From Echinococcus granulosus (lineage: Eukaryota; Platyhelminthes; Cestoda; Cyclophyllidea; Taeniidae), in contig NW_020170508.1 in NCBI RefSeq assembly GCF_000524195.1, positions 114,109 through 178,108 on the forward strand: a stretch of 64,000 bases of DNA, read 5' to 3'. Shown in pieces: positions 1 to 12,767 of the stretch; position 1 is the first letter of the stretch, and every line of letters begins with the position of its first letter. The translations under genes were made by a program, and so were the position numbers. The notes under the pieces are model-generated. The model saw nothing but the letters and a program-made list of their open reading frames with translations. It did no database searches and was not told the origin of the DNA.

Positions 1-570
1 CCATAAGTGATGATGGGGAGAAAAGTGCATTTTTGATTAGTAGCTGTGCATTATACAATCATCAAAGCTAAACGTATTTAAAAGCCAAATTACTTTATTT
101 TTAGTTGTTTAGGCACACAGGTAATTAATTCAGGCACTTATGAAGTTCTTAATAAGCTTTGAAAATAATCAGCAATGACACAAGACAGTTAAGGGCAAAA
201 ATGATATTATATGCCTTGAATTTCTTCATGCATTTGTGCACACTTCAACTAACATTTATGCAATAACCATGTCTTTTATCCTAGCGATTTCCCAACTTAT
301 TTATGTTGACTGAGACTCACCCGCATCTTTCAGGAAATCCAGCGCACAAAATTCCATTTAGCTTGTTTTTTTTGCTTTTGTAAGGGCATATAAGCGTAAA
401 AGGTGATTTGAGGCCACTAGCAACATAAAGAATGTAGAATTCTACATAAAGTGTGGGACCAGTCAGTTTAATCAGTAGGGTTTTCCTACATTCTTTTCAC
501 CGCTGGTTTTTATTATCACTGCAGGGGATTATTGTTGTCATTTCTTTTAGAATAACTGCGAACTCAAACA
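1..570. other. Upstream flank of huntingtin
   Basis: This AT-rich sequence precedes the huntingtin start codon and contains no coding region I can support. It should hold the 5' UTR and promoter, but I see no convincing TATA box at a useful distance, so no promoter is called. Confidence 0.4.
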
Positions 571-3500
571 ATGAGCTACTCCTCGTACGAAGGTAGACTT
601 CTGGAGGTGTTTTCTCACTTTGGGATGATCCAAAAAGACGCTTCCGAAGAGGGCGAGGACGCGCTGATCAGTGTGATATTGAAGATTCCAAAGACACGCC
701 TGCTTAAAGACATTGGACAGTTGACAGAGGCGTATCTTGCTATGCAATCCCTTAATCCATCCAACGCGGTAAATTACCTGAGTTTCGTGACTGGAACCCT
801 TTTCGAACTGGTTAGTCATCCTGACCCTGACGTCCGAATGGCGGCTGACGAGGGCATCAACCAGATTGTTAAGGTAATTTGCCCCTCTTTGGTATCTTTT
901 CTTGGTTGGCGCCCCTCTAATAAAGTTCTTGGAATGTCTTCTCATTGTGGCGAGTTATTTTAGCACCCTTTGGTTTTATTCTCCACTTCTCTCTGATTAA
1001 AAAGCAGTCTCTTTACTTGTATTGGTTCCATTCGCCCCTAGGTCTAAGTGGGAGTAGGGACAAGTAAGGCTGTTCATTCATTTTAAGTTTGGGGCCTCCT
1101 TCTGAACAGAAGAGTTCGATTCCTTTCTACCTCCTTAGCTAAAAGCGGATTTCTGGTCTTACTAACATAGTTTGCTTTAAGATTAACACGTTCACTACTA
1201 GTGTTGCATATGTGACGTTGCGATTTCCCTGAGTACGGCGTTACGAATATATGATTTGGGTGTTTCTAGTCCAGAGATAGTTACATCATTTAATTTATGG
1301 GCATTTGTTAAATCGATCATTTCGGTAGTGTGTTGGTGCCATGATTGGACAATGAAGCATTTGACCTACGGTGGCGGATTCTACTCTGAGATCTTGGCAG
1401 CTGAAATGATGTCATCGTCTACCTTGTTTCTGTCGTGCTCTTATTTCTTATTCACGTATTGTGCTTTAGACGTTCTCATATGATTGTGTAATGCCAGGAC
1501 AAGGTGGTAATCGCTTACAGAAATAGAAAAGGAATGGGGACAAAGTGAGGCAGCACGTTGCAGCCATCGGAACTGAAGCGTTAATTTTCTCTTGGGTACG
1601 AGGTGATGTGTTGTGTTGTTTTGCTGGAATAATAATAGGGCCAGTTCTGTTTATTTCGAAAGAATTTTTTCACTGTACATCTTTGAGTTGCGTCGTGTAG
1701 GTAGATCTTGTGTATAACTGCCTAGCCTTTAGTGAGCGAACAATTCCTAGTGAATATTTGCCTCTTCAGTTCACCATACGCCTCTAAACACGACAGCACA
1801 GTCATTTGGGGTGAGGTGATAAATCCGCCTAAGTAAGGTTGGAATACAATGACACCTCTTATTACAAGTCAGTATCAGCCGATCCAAGAGTCATACGCTC
1901 TTATAAGTTGAAGGAAATGAAGAACAGCTAATTGCTAATCTCCTGTTCTTATGGATGTTTGCTAATGTGTTGGTGGGACCCACAAGTTTTAGATTACGTA
2001 AGCTTTGTTTTAAATTCTGCAGGAAATATCCTGCTTCTCCAATTTTCTGTGCTTGAATGCGACAGCCTTTGCTTGTGTGTTCCGTGCTCTCCTGCAACAA
2101 TGATTTTGTATTAAATTGTTGCACATGGACTCATTAAACAATCGCCTCGGGATGCATACGAAAACTGAGCTTTTCTATGGTAGTGAACAAACTGTGCCGT
2201 CTTACAGAGATGGTTTGATTCATTTGGGAATAACCAATCGCACAGAAAACTCGTCCCTCACCCTGTGTCAGCTAAAAGGCCATTTAAACTTGGTGTATTT
2301 TTAAAACTCTTGCGGAGAGAAGTAAGGAAAAGGCGGGTAGCGAGTACGTGTGGGTGGGTGCCATTTGCTTAGTGGCTTTCTGGGTTTTCTCTTGGCAGTT
2401 GATGGAGGTTTAAATAGTTTCGTCATCGCTCATGGTAATCATCCACGTAAGTTTCTGCCTGATGCGGTTGGGAGTGATCCGGCCTAGTCGTTCCTTCCTC
2501 AGAATATTCGATCTTGTTAGTGTCACTCCGACGACAGTAGTAAAAATGTTACATAATAGAAGAGTAATTGAACTGCGGCAACGATGATGCGATGTCAAAA
2601 TAGTATCAAGCACAGAGATTATCTCCATCCTCAAACTTCGAGTTGCTAAAGGGGATGGAGTGTGGTCTGACGCATGTGGTCCGTCCGCCAGTCTAGTCCA
2701 AACGTTATCAGTCAAGTTGACATGCCAGGTAACAGTGTATGTTGTGATGGGTAAGGGGGTAGAAGCCCAAGCTCAATACGCCTCAGCAGTAAGATATTTC
2801 AAAGCGGGCTGTAACTGCGCCTCTTTGTGACGACCTCTGGCGTGTTGGGTCCGTTCCCAGCCCGCAGTTCCCCTAGTTAAGCGCTTAGAACACCTTGTTC
2901 TGGGTAATCTGTGAGAAATATGTCATAAGGCTTCACTGAAGACAGCTTTTTCAATTGAAAATAAATAAGCACAATATAATATGTGACTGTGGTAGGAAAG
3001 AAACTGCTTTCACTCCTTGAAGTTTGCTATTTTCCCTCCAAAATCCCGATTTGACTTGAACAACTTCCAGTACTAATAAGGCCGGACATGTCACCTCTCT
3101 TTTTTTACTGATAGTAAGCTATCAGACAGTGTTAAGTTAGGCCGCCTTCCTCTTTTTTATTCCATTTTTTAGTTTGCAAATATTCATCTGATTCAATGCG
3201 TAATTTGTGAGGTCTTTTTGGAAATTAAACGCAGCCTCCACGCCCGCTCCCTGTCCTCAGCTCTACGCAAGTTTTCAGCCTGCCTCGGTCGGATTAATCC
3301 CAAGAAACGGAGGTTAGTTCCACTTCTTATTTTTTTTATTTGAGTGAATTTGACTAGTTTATTCGTTATGCTCTACTGCGATATAACTTTGACAAATTGG
3401 AGTGGTCTTCGTCTTTTTTGATGTTCCATCAACCCTCGCACATGTTGGAATTCGGATTCTACTATCGGAAGTTGACCTAGACTTTAGCTTCCTTTCCATT

Positions 3501-6500
3501 CCTTCATCCTCAAATATTGAGAATCGAGCTCATAGGTCTGCCGAGAATCTACCATGGAGGAGATTAACGACGGTTGACGCCATGTAAAGGGTATTGATAA
3601 CGCATGGAATGTATGGGAGGTCTTCAGGCCAAATCGGGACCTTTCAGTCTGTAAAAGGGTAGTATAAATGATCAAAGTAGTTTTTCCACAGTTCCGGTGG
3701 TACGGCTTTGTCACCACATCCAACGTGTGCTAGCTTGTGTGATTTTCACATCTTCGTGAACCATCAGTGTGACATTTCTTGTGCAATTTAGTGAGGGATT
3801 AGCCCTTGATCAGGCGGTCCTTGTTCTAAATGAGCTTTCACAATACTTGGGGGGCTGAAACTCAGGACCGAGAACCGCCGCGATTGGGCTCGTCAATAAT
3901 GTCAAGACGTAAGGCTGATCATCTTCTAAATTCTCACACCATTTGCATGGTCTACTCCGGTTAAAGGTCGCGTTGTCCTCCAATTCCACGCATTGCTCAC
4001 AAGACACTTTATCATTCGGGGTCGTTCATGCATCCGCTATCACTGTTGCCAGCTATTTTAATTGATAATTGGAACCGGCGCTAGCAGCACTGGTGTTGTC
4101 GGGCTTCATTACCCGCGCCGGGTAGAGCTGGAGGGATTGTTAGCGGAACCTCAAATCACCGTCATGGAGCCCGACTCGCAGGGCGCTGAAAAGGTCCACA
4201 CAACACCATTCACCTCCCTCCACCTGTTTTGAGCGTCGCCCGCACCACCTCTGCACTGGCGAGACTGGCACGAAGGTTATGGGACGAATTGATAGGATCT
4301 CTTAACTCTCCGTCGGGTCGTCTCCTGCCCTGTTGGAATAATTCATCCGAGAATCCGACGTGAAGATTGTGTGTAATGTTACCCGGGCACAGTACCACCG
4401 GATTAAAACATGCGTCAACAAAGCCCCAACACATGTTGCTCTGGAATTGGTTTTTTTAAATTTGAATTGATAAGTATCACCAAAGTGACTTACCGTTTGA
4501 GGAGTGACCTTTTGATGCAAATTTCATTTTGATTTTTTGTAAAGTAATGAGGAAACTAGAAGAAATGTCCTTCTTTAAGGCATTCTCTGGGGAGTATTGG
4601 ATTCTAGTGACGGTCTTGAAATGGTTTGCAATCGTAAAATCGAGAATGTTGGCTTATTACCAACTTGCAAGTCATGTAGGATTTCATGTGGGCATGCTTT
4701 TGAGGATATAAGTAGTATAGGTCCTCTACGAAAAAATGGTTTTACATCCGTCAGTGGAGCAGTAATGTCGAGTCTCCAATCTCCAGACAGGAACACGTTA
4801 GCTCTTTGGTATTGTAGACGTGCTTGTTGGTATGCCTTCCCATCCCAGTTTCTACCGTAGTAGTCAGGATTGTCTAAATTAGGGAAGCTTTTTTGATTTT
4901 CTCATCTTGCGTTGCATTGACTCCCTGAAAAGGAGAAGTTCAATTGGAATCTTCTAGTTCTAGGGCTTGACAACCGCCTGCATTATCGGGGTGGTTAGAT
5001 TAACGCCTCGGTCCTGAGAAAAGTGCGGAGGGACATTTTCAGTAAGGATTAAAAGTACTTTTAAGATTTGTAAAAGGAGTGGAGAATACCTTGTGCCCTG
5101 TCAAACTCCTGTGTAGAGACCGTGGATCTTGATATTTCAGTGGATTTTTTTACCATATTGACGAGTCCGATTTATGTGACACCTCAAGTAATCATTTTTC
5201 CTTCCTGTCTGCTTATATCTCAGATAAATAGCTTGAACTCCGCTATGGAAAACTCAACGTCCCATTGGTGATTTTGTTCTAGGATATACGCTGTCAACAT
5301 TCTACCGGCTCTGAACGGACTGATAAACCGTGAGGAGGAAATGGTGTGGGACTGCTTCGCTGAAACTATTGAACCCATCGCTATCTTTATCTTCCCTCAC
5401 ACCAGCCAACAGGAACTCATTACGGTAAGAATGATGTGCTACTGAAATGGAGAAATAAGTAGTTTAATTCCCGGTGCTCGGCAGTTACATGGCTTTTCAA
5501 TCATTCTTAAACTTATTAGCGTGTGAGCTCGTAAGTACTTGGACAATTTCATTCAGGGAAATCGTGGAGTTTGTTCAGATTTTCTTTTTTTGAACCCTTC
5601 TACATTCGCATTTTTAACTACATTCTTTTATAATTTTTTCCTTATCTGTTAAAGTCGTTGCTAGAATCTCATGGGAAAGTGCAAGAAAAAAATTGTACTT
5701 TGTTTATAGTTATGCTATTCATAGACCAAAAGGTATCATTATCCTCAGGCCAACGATAGCCCACATTTATTGCCGACGTTTTGACGGCAAAATAGGGTGC
5801 AACCGCGGTCCACAGATTGACTAAGAACACGTCACGTGTATGTGACACTGAAGCCGAATGTGTTATTTTCAAACTAAATGCTAATGCTTTTGCTTCAGAA
5901 GATTATTTCCAAGGGAAAAAAGCATTATATTCATAACCTGTTCTAAGGTTTCATTGTCGTGTAGAATGATTGAATGAATGTAGTGTTAGGGTTTATTGAG
6001 CTGAAACTTTTCGTTTGAAGGCCGATAGAAGTGGCTTATTGTTTCTTTTTCTTCAAATGCCGCATTGTGGCGATAGCTCCTTCTAAGGGGTTTGTTGGAG
6101 AAGGTGGAATGCGATAAGAATTACATTAGACGATCGGCAGCTACGATCCTCGCGTCTTCAGTGGTGCACTCGCGACTACCGCATGAGCTCTCTTATCTAC
6201 TAATTCAGCAGCTCGTTGGTGAGTTGTCGGACCAGTCCTTTGTCTCTTTGGATTAATTCATCTGTACATCCATTCATCTCTAAGCCGTCGATCTCGGATT
6301 CAATCATTTATTTACTGCCTTCTTCTTCCATCTATCCACCAGTTAGCGGTTCGTCCACCCACTCATGCACCTTGAACTCTTATTCCATTTATTTCTGTTT
6401 CATTCAGCCAACCGGCGATCCATCTGATCTTCCTTTTTCTATCTTAGCCCCATCTATTTATCTTTTTTGCATCCCTTGGCTCATCTATTCGTTATCCATA

Positions 6501-9500
6501 CCACTGAGCACTTCTGTAATCATTTTAATCCGCTTAACCTTTTATACATTCATTTCTCCTTCCATTCATGCAGTTGTCCGACCTCTCCATTTCTGTCCTT
6601 TTCTTTATGTTCTTTCTACAATCCATGCATCCAGCTAACCCTACACGCGCTCATTCATCTATTAGAGCAGGACCCATTTTATTCTAGTCCGTAGACTTAA
6701 CTGTTCCTGCTCCTTCCAACGTACCAATTGCCCCTTCAGCACCCATATTTTAATTCACCCTTTCTATCTGCTTCATCCATTTCCGGCTTGCTCATATGCT
6801 CGTCTACTTATTCATCCTCCTTTCAAACGATTACGGACTCATTTGTTCTGTGTCACACATACACTATGATATATCCACCTAATCATTTATTTGTCTATCC
6901 CTCTGTCCCAGGTCGAGCTACTCTTTCCATTATTCCAAATTCATAGATTTCCTCATCCCTCCATCCATTCAATCATCTTCCCACCGACGCCCATATATCC
7001 ATGATCTTTCAAATTTAGCGTTGGTGGCTCACTTTTCCGTTTTTTTAGAACGCTGAGGATTCTTCAGTAGCACTTTAGAAACTTGATTTAGAGTTACTGT
7101 GAATGGTAACTGAGAAAACGGGAGTTTGCCAGTTCTTGTTGGATTCTAAGCCCTCCTGTTTTGTGTTGAAAGAAGGCGACAACAATTAATTAAACTTCTA
7201 GTCGTTCACCAATATTCTTTTTCCTCCACTTCAGGTCGTGTGCTAGTGCTAAAACAGCGTTTTTTGTCGCGAGGATCCGGAGGTATGGTGGCGACGGCGG
7301 CAGTGGGCCTTCAGGGCTGCCTCTGCACTCTTCGCAATCTCGCCTCGCTCTATTCACGGATTCCGACAACTGCGTTAGTGAATGAACGCACTAAATCCAA
7401 AGGTATGCTTAGTGGGTGGAACCATGAAAGGCATTTCTTCACAACTTTCAGGCAGAAATAAGTACGGCGTTCCCCTGATCTTGTTCTGAACCTCGTCCAC
7501 AACCCTTTTACGAATTGCCGCACCTACTTAAATGCTGACTAAGTAATATGAGGAAGGATTGTTGGCAGCTCATTTCATTAAGCAGTGAGATTTCTGGGTT
7601 TTCTCTGAAGGCCTGCTCGCCTAGAAGCGGGTTTATTATTAACGTGTACAGAATACCTTGGAGACTAGCGTAAGGCCTCCACACCGTCGTCATGTTAACC
7701 TAAAAGGTACAACTTGAACACCACGCTGCTTCACACCCCTTTTCCCTCTTCTGAATATCCTTCTTGGTGCTTTTCATGTCCACCATTCCGATTTTATCTT
7801 CACTAGGTAATCAGTTGTATTCTGACCGCTTGTGAGGCAGGAACGAAGGGCGCGTTATGTTTGCATACCACAATGGAAATACACTCCAGCCTTGCACCTC
7901 TCGATGAGTACTGTCTTGTAGAAACTCATCTGAATTTTCTTCTGAGTGCTGAGCGATATCTTGTAGCGAGTTAAGTATGTTGATCACTCCCTCTGGTGGA
8001 ATCCGTTTAAAACAGAATTCTTTTAATAAATCACCTCACTCAGGAAGTCTTTTAATCAACCGGTGCCAATGATTGGATGTTCTTTCCATGGTTCTTTGTT
8101 GACTCCTTTTTCAAGGTCGACCTTCACCCTCCACCTACCTATCAGCTTCGTTGATTGACCTGGGCGTGGGGATTGCAGATTTTGCAAACTGGTCTCGCGA
8201 AAGCCTGGAGTTCTTTTGGTGGAGTGTGGTGCGTCTCCTCTGCCTGCAGCTGGCATGCCGTAAACATCAAGCAGCATCGTCGTCTACGATGGTCTGCACA
8301 GCGGCGCTGGAGTGTCTTTTGGAGATTCTCTCGTCCACACCTGCGGGCCGTCCCCCCACGGAACTTCCTGAGGGATTTCAGGAGGCCTTGGGGGCCTTTT
8401 GTAGTACGACATGGCCTCATTCGCCGTCAGCGGTGCTGCATCTGGATGACTATGACTCGTGTAAGTAGTGAGGAAGGAATGAAACTAAAATACTTGGAAA
8501 AGACCCATCTGGGCAATTATTTGATCCCTTGTTCATTGAAAACTTTTAAGTACAAACATAATTTTTTCGATGGACAGTTAGAAAAGGGTGCAATGCTGTA
8601 CCTGTGGACCGTTAAAGCAATCATCATTATACGTCAGCAGTTCTACTCATTCGTGGATCCTCTTGGTCCGCATTTTAGCGGTGGATGCCTCTGACGCAGA
8701 CGATGGCAGTTCAGTGACCTCTCATTCTGCAATACCACTTACTTCCACCATCGTTGAAGGTGAAGGAGAAAAAGTGTCCCTAGTAAAGCGAAACCTTCTT
8801 CCCCCTACATCGTCGACACCCGGTACGTGTTCCATCTCCTGAAGTTTTTCGTTCTGCTGGATTTACATGAACGGACATTTATTCCTCCCTCTGTTTGTAG
8901 CTCAGCGGGAAACAGAGGCGTCTCTTAACGATCTTCCATGTGAGTTGTTTTGTTTCAACTTCACATGACCACATCTTGTCTGAAAACTTGATGGAGTGCT
9001 ATTTTAGCTTCACAAGTAGATGCTCCTGATGGACCAGAATTTGAGGATGAAAATGAGATCGTTGCCACCTCCTCACTGCACAGTTTTTTGGGTCTCTTTG
9101 CGCACCGATTTGGTCTCCTGTCGGGTGCTCAATTAACGGCTCGTGCCGCGGCGCAATCGCTGGCGGTGGCGTGTTTGGCGAAACTGTCGCTTACACTTCC
9201 TCCAGAGTTATTTTTTGAACCACTCTCAGAAGAGGAGGGCGAAGAGAAAAAAGCCGTTACTGGAAGTAAGTGAAGTTGATTTGCTGATCGGATGCACAAT
9301 TTTCCTTCTTATAACTCATCTTTTAGTTGAAATGGCTCTTCACTTGATGCACCACAGCGATCCTCAGGTGCGTGGCAATGCATGTCTCCTCGTAGGAAAT
9401 ATTCTGCATTCCACTGCAACATACGCTTTGATCAAACCGACGTCAAGTCTGAATACGCATCAGCATCTGCAAATTTACCGTCTCATCAGTGGTCTCGACG

Positions 9501-12500
9501 ATCTCCTTGCCTCTGAGGTAACCGTCTCTACTTTTATGAATTAAGAGCCAGTTGCTTAGGGCGCATTTCTCCAGTCCATAGAAGCGAGTAGTTAACGCTC
9601 CTGGAGATCTAATAGGTTCTTTTCTACCGCGACGTTTTAGCTAAGTAACCAACCAAAGAAATCAAGGATTTTTTTCACTTGAATCTGTTCTGCCTATCCT
9701 CATCTTCACTGTAGCTCTTTAAGCAACTCCTAACAGTGTCCTCTCGTTCTACAGAATTTAATAAGACGTTTTTCTCCTCTCCACCCAGAAATCGGGCATC
9801 ACTTACCGCATGGCTCTGAAGGCCCTTCGTTCCTGCGCCAACACACTTCTCCATTTGCCAGCCGTCGTTTCTACTGTTGACATGGAAACAGAGTCGGCGT
9901 CCGTACGTTTGTTGCAGTGTATAGCCGCCCGACTGGTGGATTGCGCTCGACATCCTTACCGCCTGGTGCGACGCGAAACTCTACTTCTGGTCGCTGGTCT
10001 CGACTGGGACCAGCTGGAACATTTGGAACGGGCTTGGGTACGTGCGTGGCAATTCGGTTCGTGTCGTCAGCGCCTTTCTCTTGTCTGTCTATCAAACTGT
10101 CAGAAGTATTCTCTTACGAGTACCGGCGGTTGGTGTGCATGTCGTTGGCAAGCAAGACGGTACTTCCCAAACTCCACTTTTCACACTTCATTTTCAGTTC
10201 GGCCGTCATAGAAACGGAACTTCCACGCGTCTTGTGGCGGCCACGCCGTTGTCGGTTGTCGCTTGGAACGAATGCCTCCGATTGTTCGCTGATGCTGATC
10301 GTTCCCTCGGTCGGGAGGCATTCCATTCCCTCCTAGCTCTCGCTAAACGCACTCCATCTGCTGATCTTCAAAGGACACAGATGAGTGGTGTTGATTTGGA
10401 ATCGGTTGATACCGTTGCTGCCCATCTTTTCGAGCATTCGGCTCTCACAGGTTTGATTCCGTGTCATATCGTCAATTTTCCGAGGGGTATACCAATCTGC
10501 CTCATCCTGCTGCAGGTCAGAACGCCGTCGCGTGTGATCTTCCGGTTGCTCAAGGCAATTACACCCCCATCGTTAGTGGTTTCACAGACGATTTGCGTTG
10601 CGTGACCAAGGACCTCCCTGTGTATTTGAGGTTTTCGGCTCCGCCATCCCCTTCTACTCAACAGCTAAAGTCATCGACAACTCATAGGCACCGTTTGTGG
10701 CGGCATCGACACATTCGTGGGCTGCATCGGGTGTTTCGGGAGCTTGTGGATAGTTTTCTGGAACTGTCACCTGTCTGTGATAGTCCGGAGAATCGGAGCA
10801 TGATGGTTAGACCTCGAGAATATTCCTAATCATTACAGCAAAGCCCACTTAATTACCTTATAACACTTTCTTAGCATTCGTTAATCTTCGGTCTGGCCGA
10901 ACTGCTCGGTCGTCCACCAATAACCTCGAATCATCTCCTCTGGTACACTCCATCCCCCTTCCCACAACCCTTGGATGAAGGCAATGAAAATACGGGGGTC
11001 TCTCCCGCCCGTTTCGCCTTGCAACACTACCAACGACGTCCCAAGATGGCCCTCCTTCTGTGGCACTGTATCTCCCAGCTCGCAATTTCACCCCTTGCCT
11101 TAACCGATCTGGCTTTGCAGGCTCGACTGCTTTGTCTAGCTTCAGGATGCGCCCTGCGTGAGTTATTGACCCTTGTTTTCTCAATAACAATGTGGGGATG
11201 GCAGTGTTGGCATTTACAGGGATAGATGTAGTTTTTCAGCGCCTACTTTGTGGTTCATTGCCTCGAGGTCAGTCTTCCCGTTACATAAATCTTTAATGCC
11301 AAATCGGATGTTTTGTACCTACTAACCTACACTGAGTGCCATTGAGGATGATGATTCTTTACGTGCAGTTTCACTTTCGTCGGCAGCTCTCATTGCGTAA
11401 ATTTTCCTTTGGAATTTGTAGGTTGGGGCGTTAGCAGTCTATTGGAAGGAAGTATTCCAGCAGGTGGAAAAATGGAACTGCATCACGATCACGCCTTCAC
11501 TCGTGCATCTGCAGCTCTTCTCAAGCACGTCATCAAGTTCGTCCCCCTTTCCTTTTTCTTTGCTCTATTCATGAACCCAGAGTATTCGATTCTCAATGAC
11601 ATGCTAAAGCAGCGTCGCTACTTAATTTGTTTATGAGTAGGCAGTAAGTGGGGTCCATTATCATCCCACAACATTGAAAATCCATTTGTTCAATTTCAAT
11701 GGACAATAACGAGTTACTCCTTGGAGTATTGTGTACATACCCTCATAATACCTCTCCAGACGGTTTTTCAAGAGGCTTCAGGCCAGGAGAAAGGCTGGAG
11801 GGTGACACGATCTCGAAAGCCTCTTGGTTTGTGCAGATTGTATGGAAAGGATTTTAACCTTGTCGGGACCCAGATGCAAGCCGATTGTCCCTCGAATGCT
11901 TTTTCAGACTATTGGCAATGTTCTGGCACGTCTTCAAGGGAGTGAAACCGAGTTCGACGGCATCTACCACCTCCACCAATATCATCTCCAACTTCGTTGG
12001 GGGTAATCTGGCCACCTCCTCGGTCCCAATCGCCAGCGCATCGATTGGAGGTGCCTCTGCCAGTCCCTCCACCATCGTCACTACAACGATAACTACCAGT
12101 CAGACTAAGTCCAAGTCCATTTTCGGCTTACAGTTTGTTCAAACTACCGAAACGGAAGGTCAGTTTGCATCTAGGGGTAATTTGGGAGGTTCCAATTTCT
12201 CTTGCACTTAAATTTTCCTTGGAACGAGTGCATGTGGCTATTTAGGTATAGGCTTTCCTATGACATTTAACCCTTGAAAATGCTTAAATTCATTCGTGTC
12301 ACCGAAAAACAGGCCCCATATATATCTTTCAGCGCCATTTACTGAGCCTTTTCTTTCCTCAATTCGAAGATTAGAGGTTTCCTTTCACTTTTCAAATTCT
12401 TGGAATTCGGTCTCAACAACAACGAGTCAAATCAATTTGACTCATCTTCAGCGTCTAAGTAGTTTAGGCCTGAAGGTCAGCTAGGGGGCTAGAAATAGCT

Positions 12501-12767
12501 CATGAGGTCCTCCTCAGTTTCCAATCATTTTGTATCTGGTTCAGACACTATTCTCTTGGAGGCTAGTGTGCTTTGATCCATTTGACCGGCTTTTGGTGCT
12601 GATTTTCCATTTGTTTGAACATTTATATTTTCGTGTTACTTTCTGCTTCCTTAGAAGAGGAGAACCGCTTGGTGCTTGGCAGTCGGGAGACTCACGGCTA
12701 CTTTGCCGATTCCCTGGAGTACATGCAACTCTACAATACCATCAGAGCGTCTTTTGAAGCATTTAAG
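571..12767 (+). CDS. HTT: Huntingtin exons 1-16 (N-terminal HEAT domain)
   Basis: Exons: 571-873, 3173-3312, 5283-5424, 6077-6218, 7235-7402, 8146-8460, 8679-8822, 8901-8939, 9008-9265, 9327-9517, 9789-10037, 10198-10805, 10875-11157, 11422-11536, 11908-12158, 12655-12767. They encode about 1,153 codons and cover the N-HEAT solenoid up to the segment equivalent to human 'LKLHDVLKATHANYK'. Exons 7-8 form a short acidic, Ser-rich linker, far shorter than the human linker between the first HEAT groups. Exon 15 encodes a Ser/Thr-rich linker. Exon 12 needs a frame change near 10450 to keep similarity. Exon 15 was placed at the strong acceptor ending at 11907 because it is the only choice that fits both phases and the homology. 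Confidence 0.85.

Noticed and set aside
6216..6638. 140-codon frame in huntingtin intron 4
   Set aside because: It is a by-product of a stop-poor CATC/TCCA repeat tract.
8155..8694. 179-codon frame overlapping huntingtin exon 6
   Set aside because: Another frame of the same region matches huntingtin, and its splice sites and phases fit the neighbouring exons.
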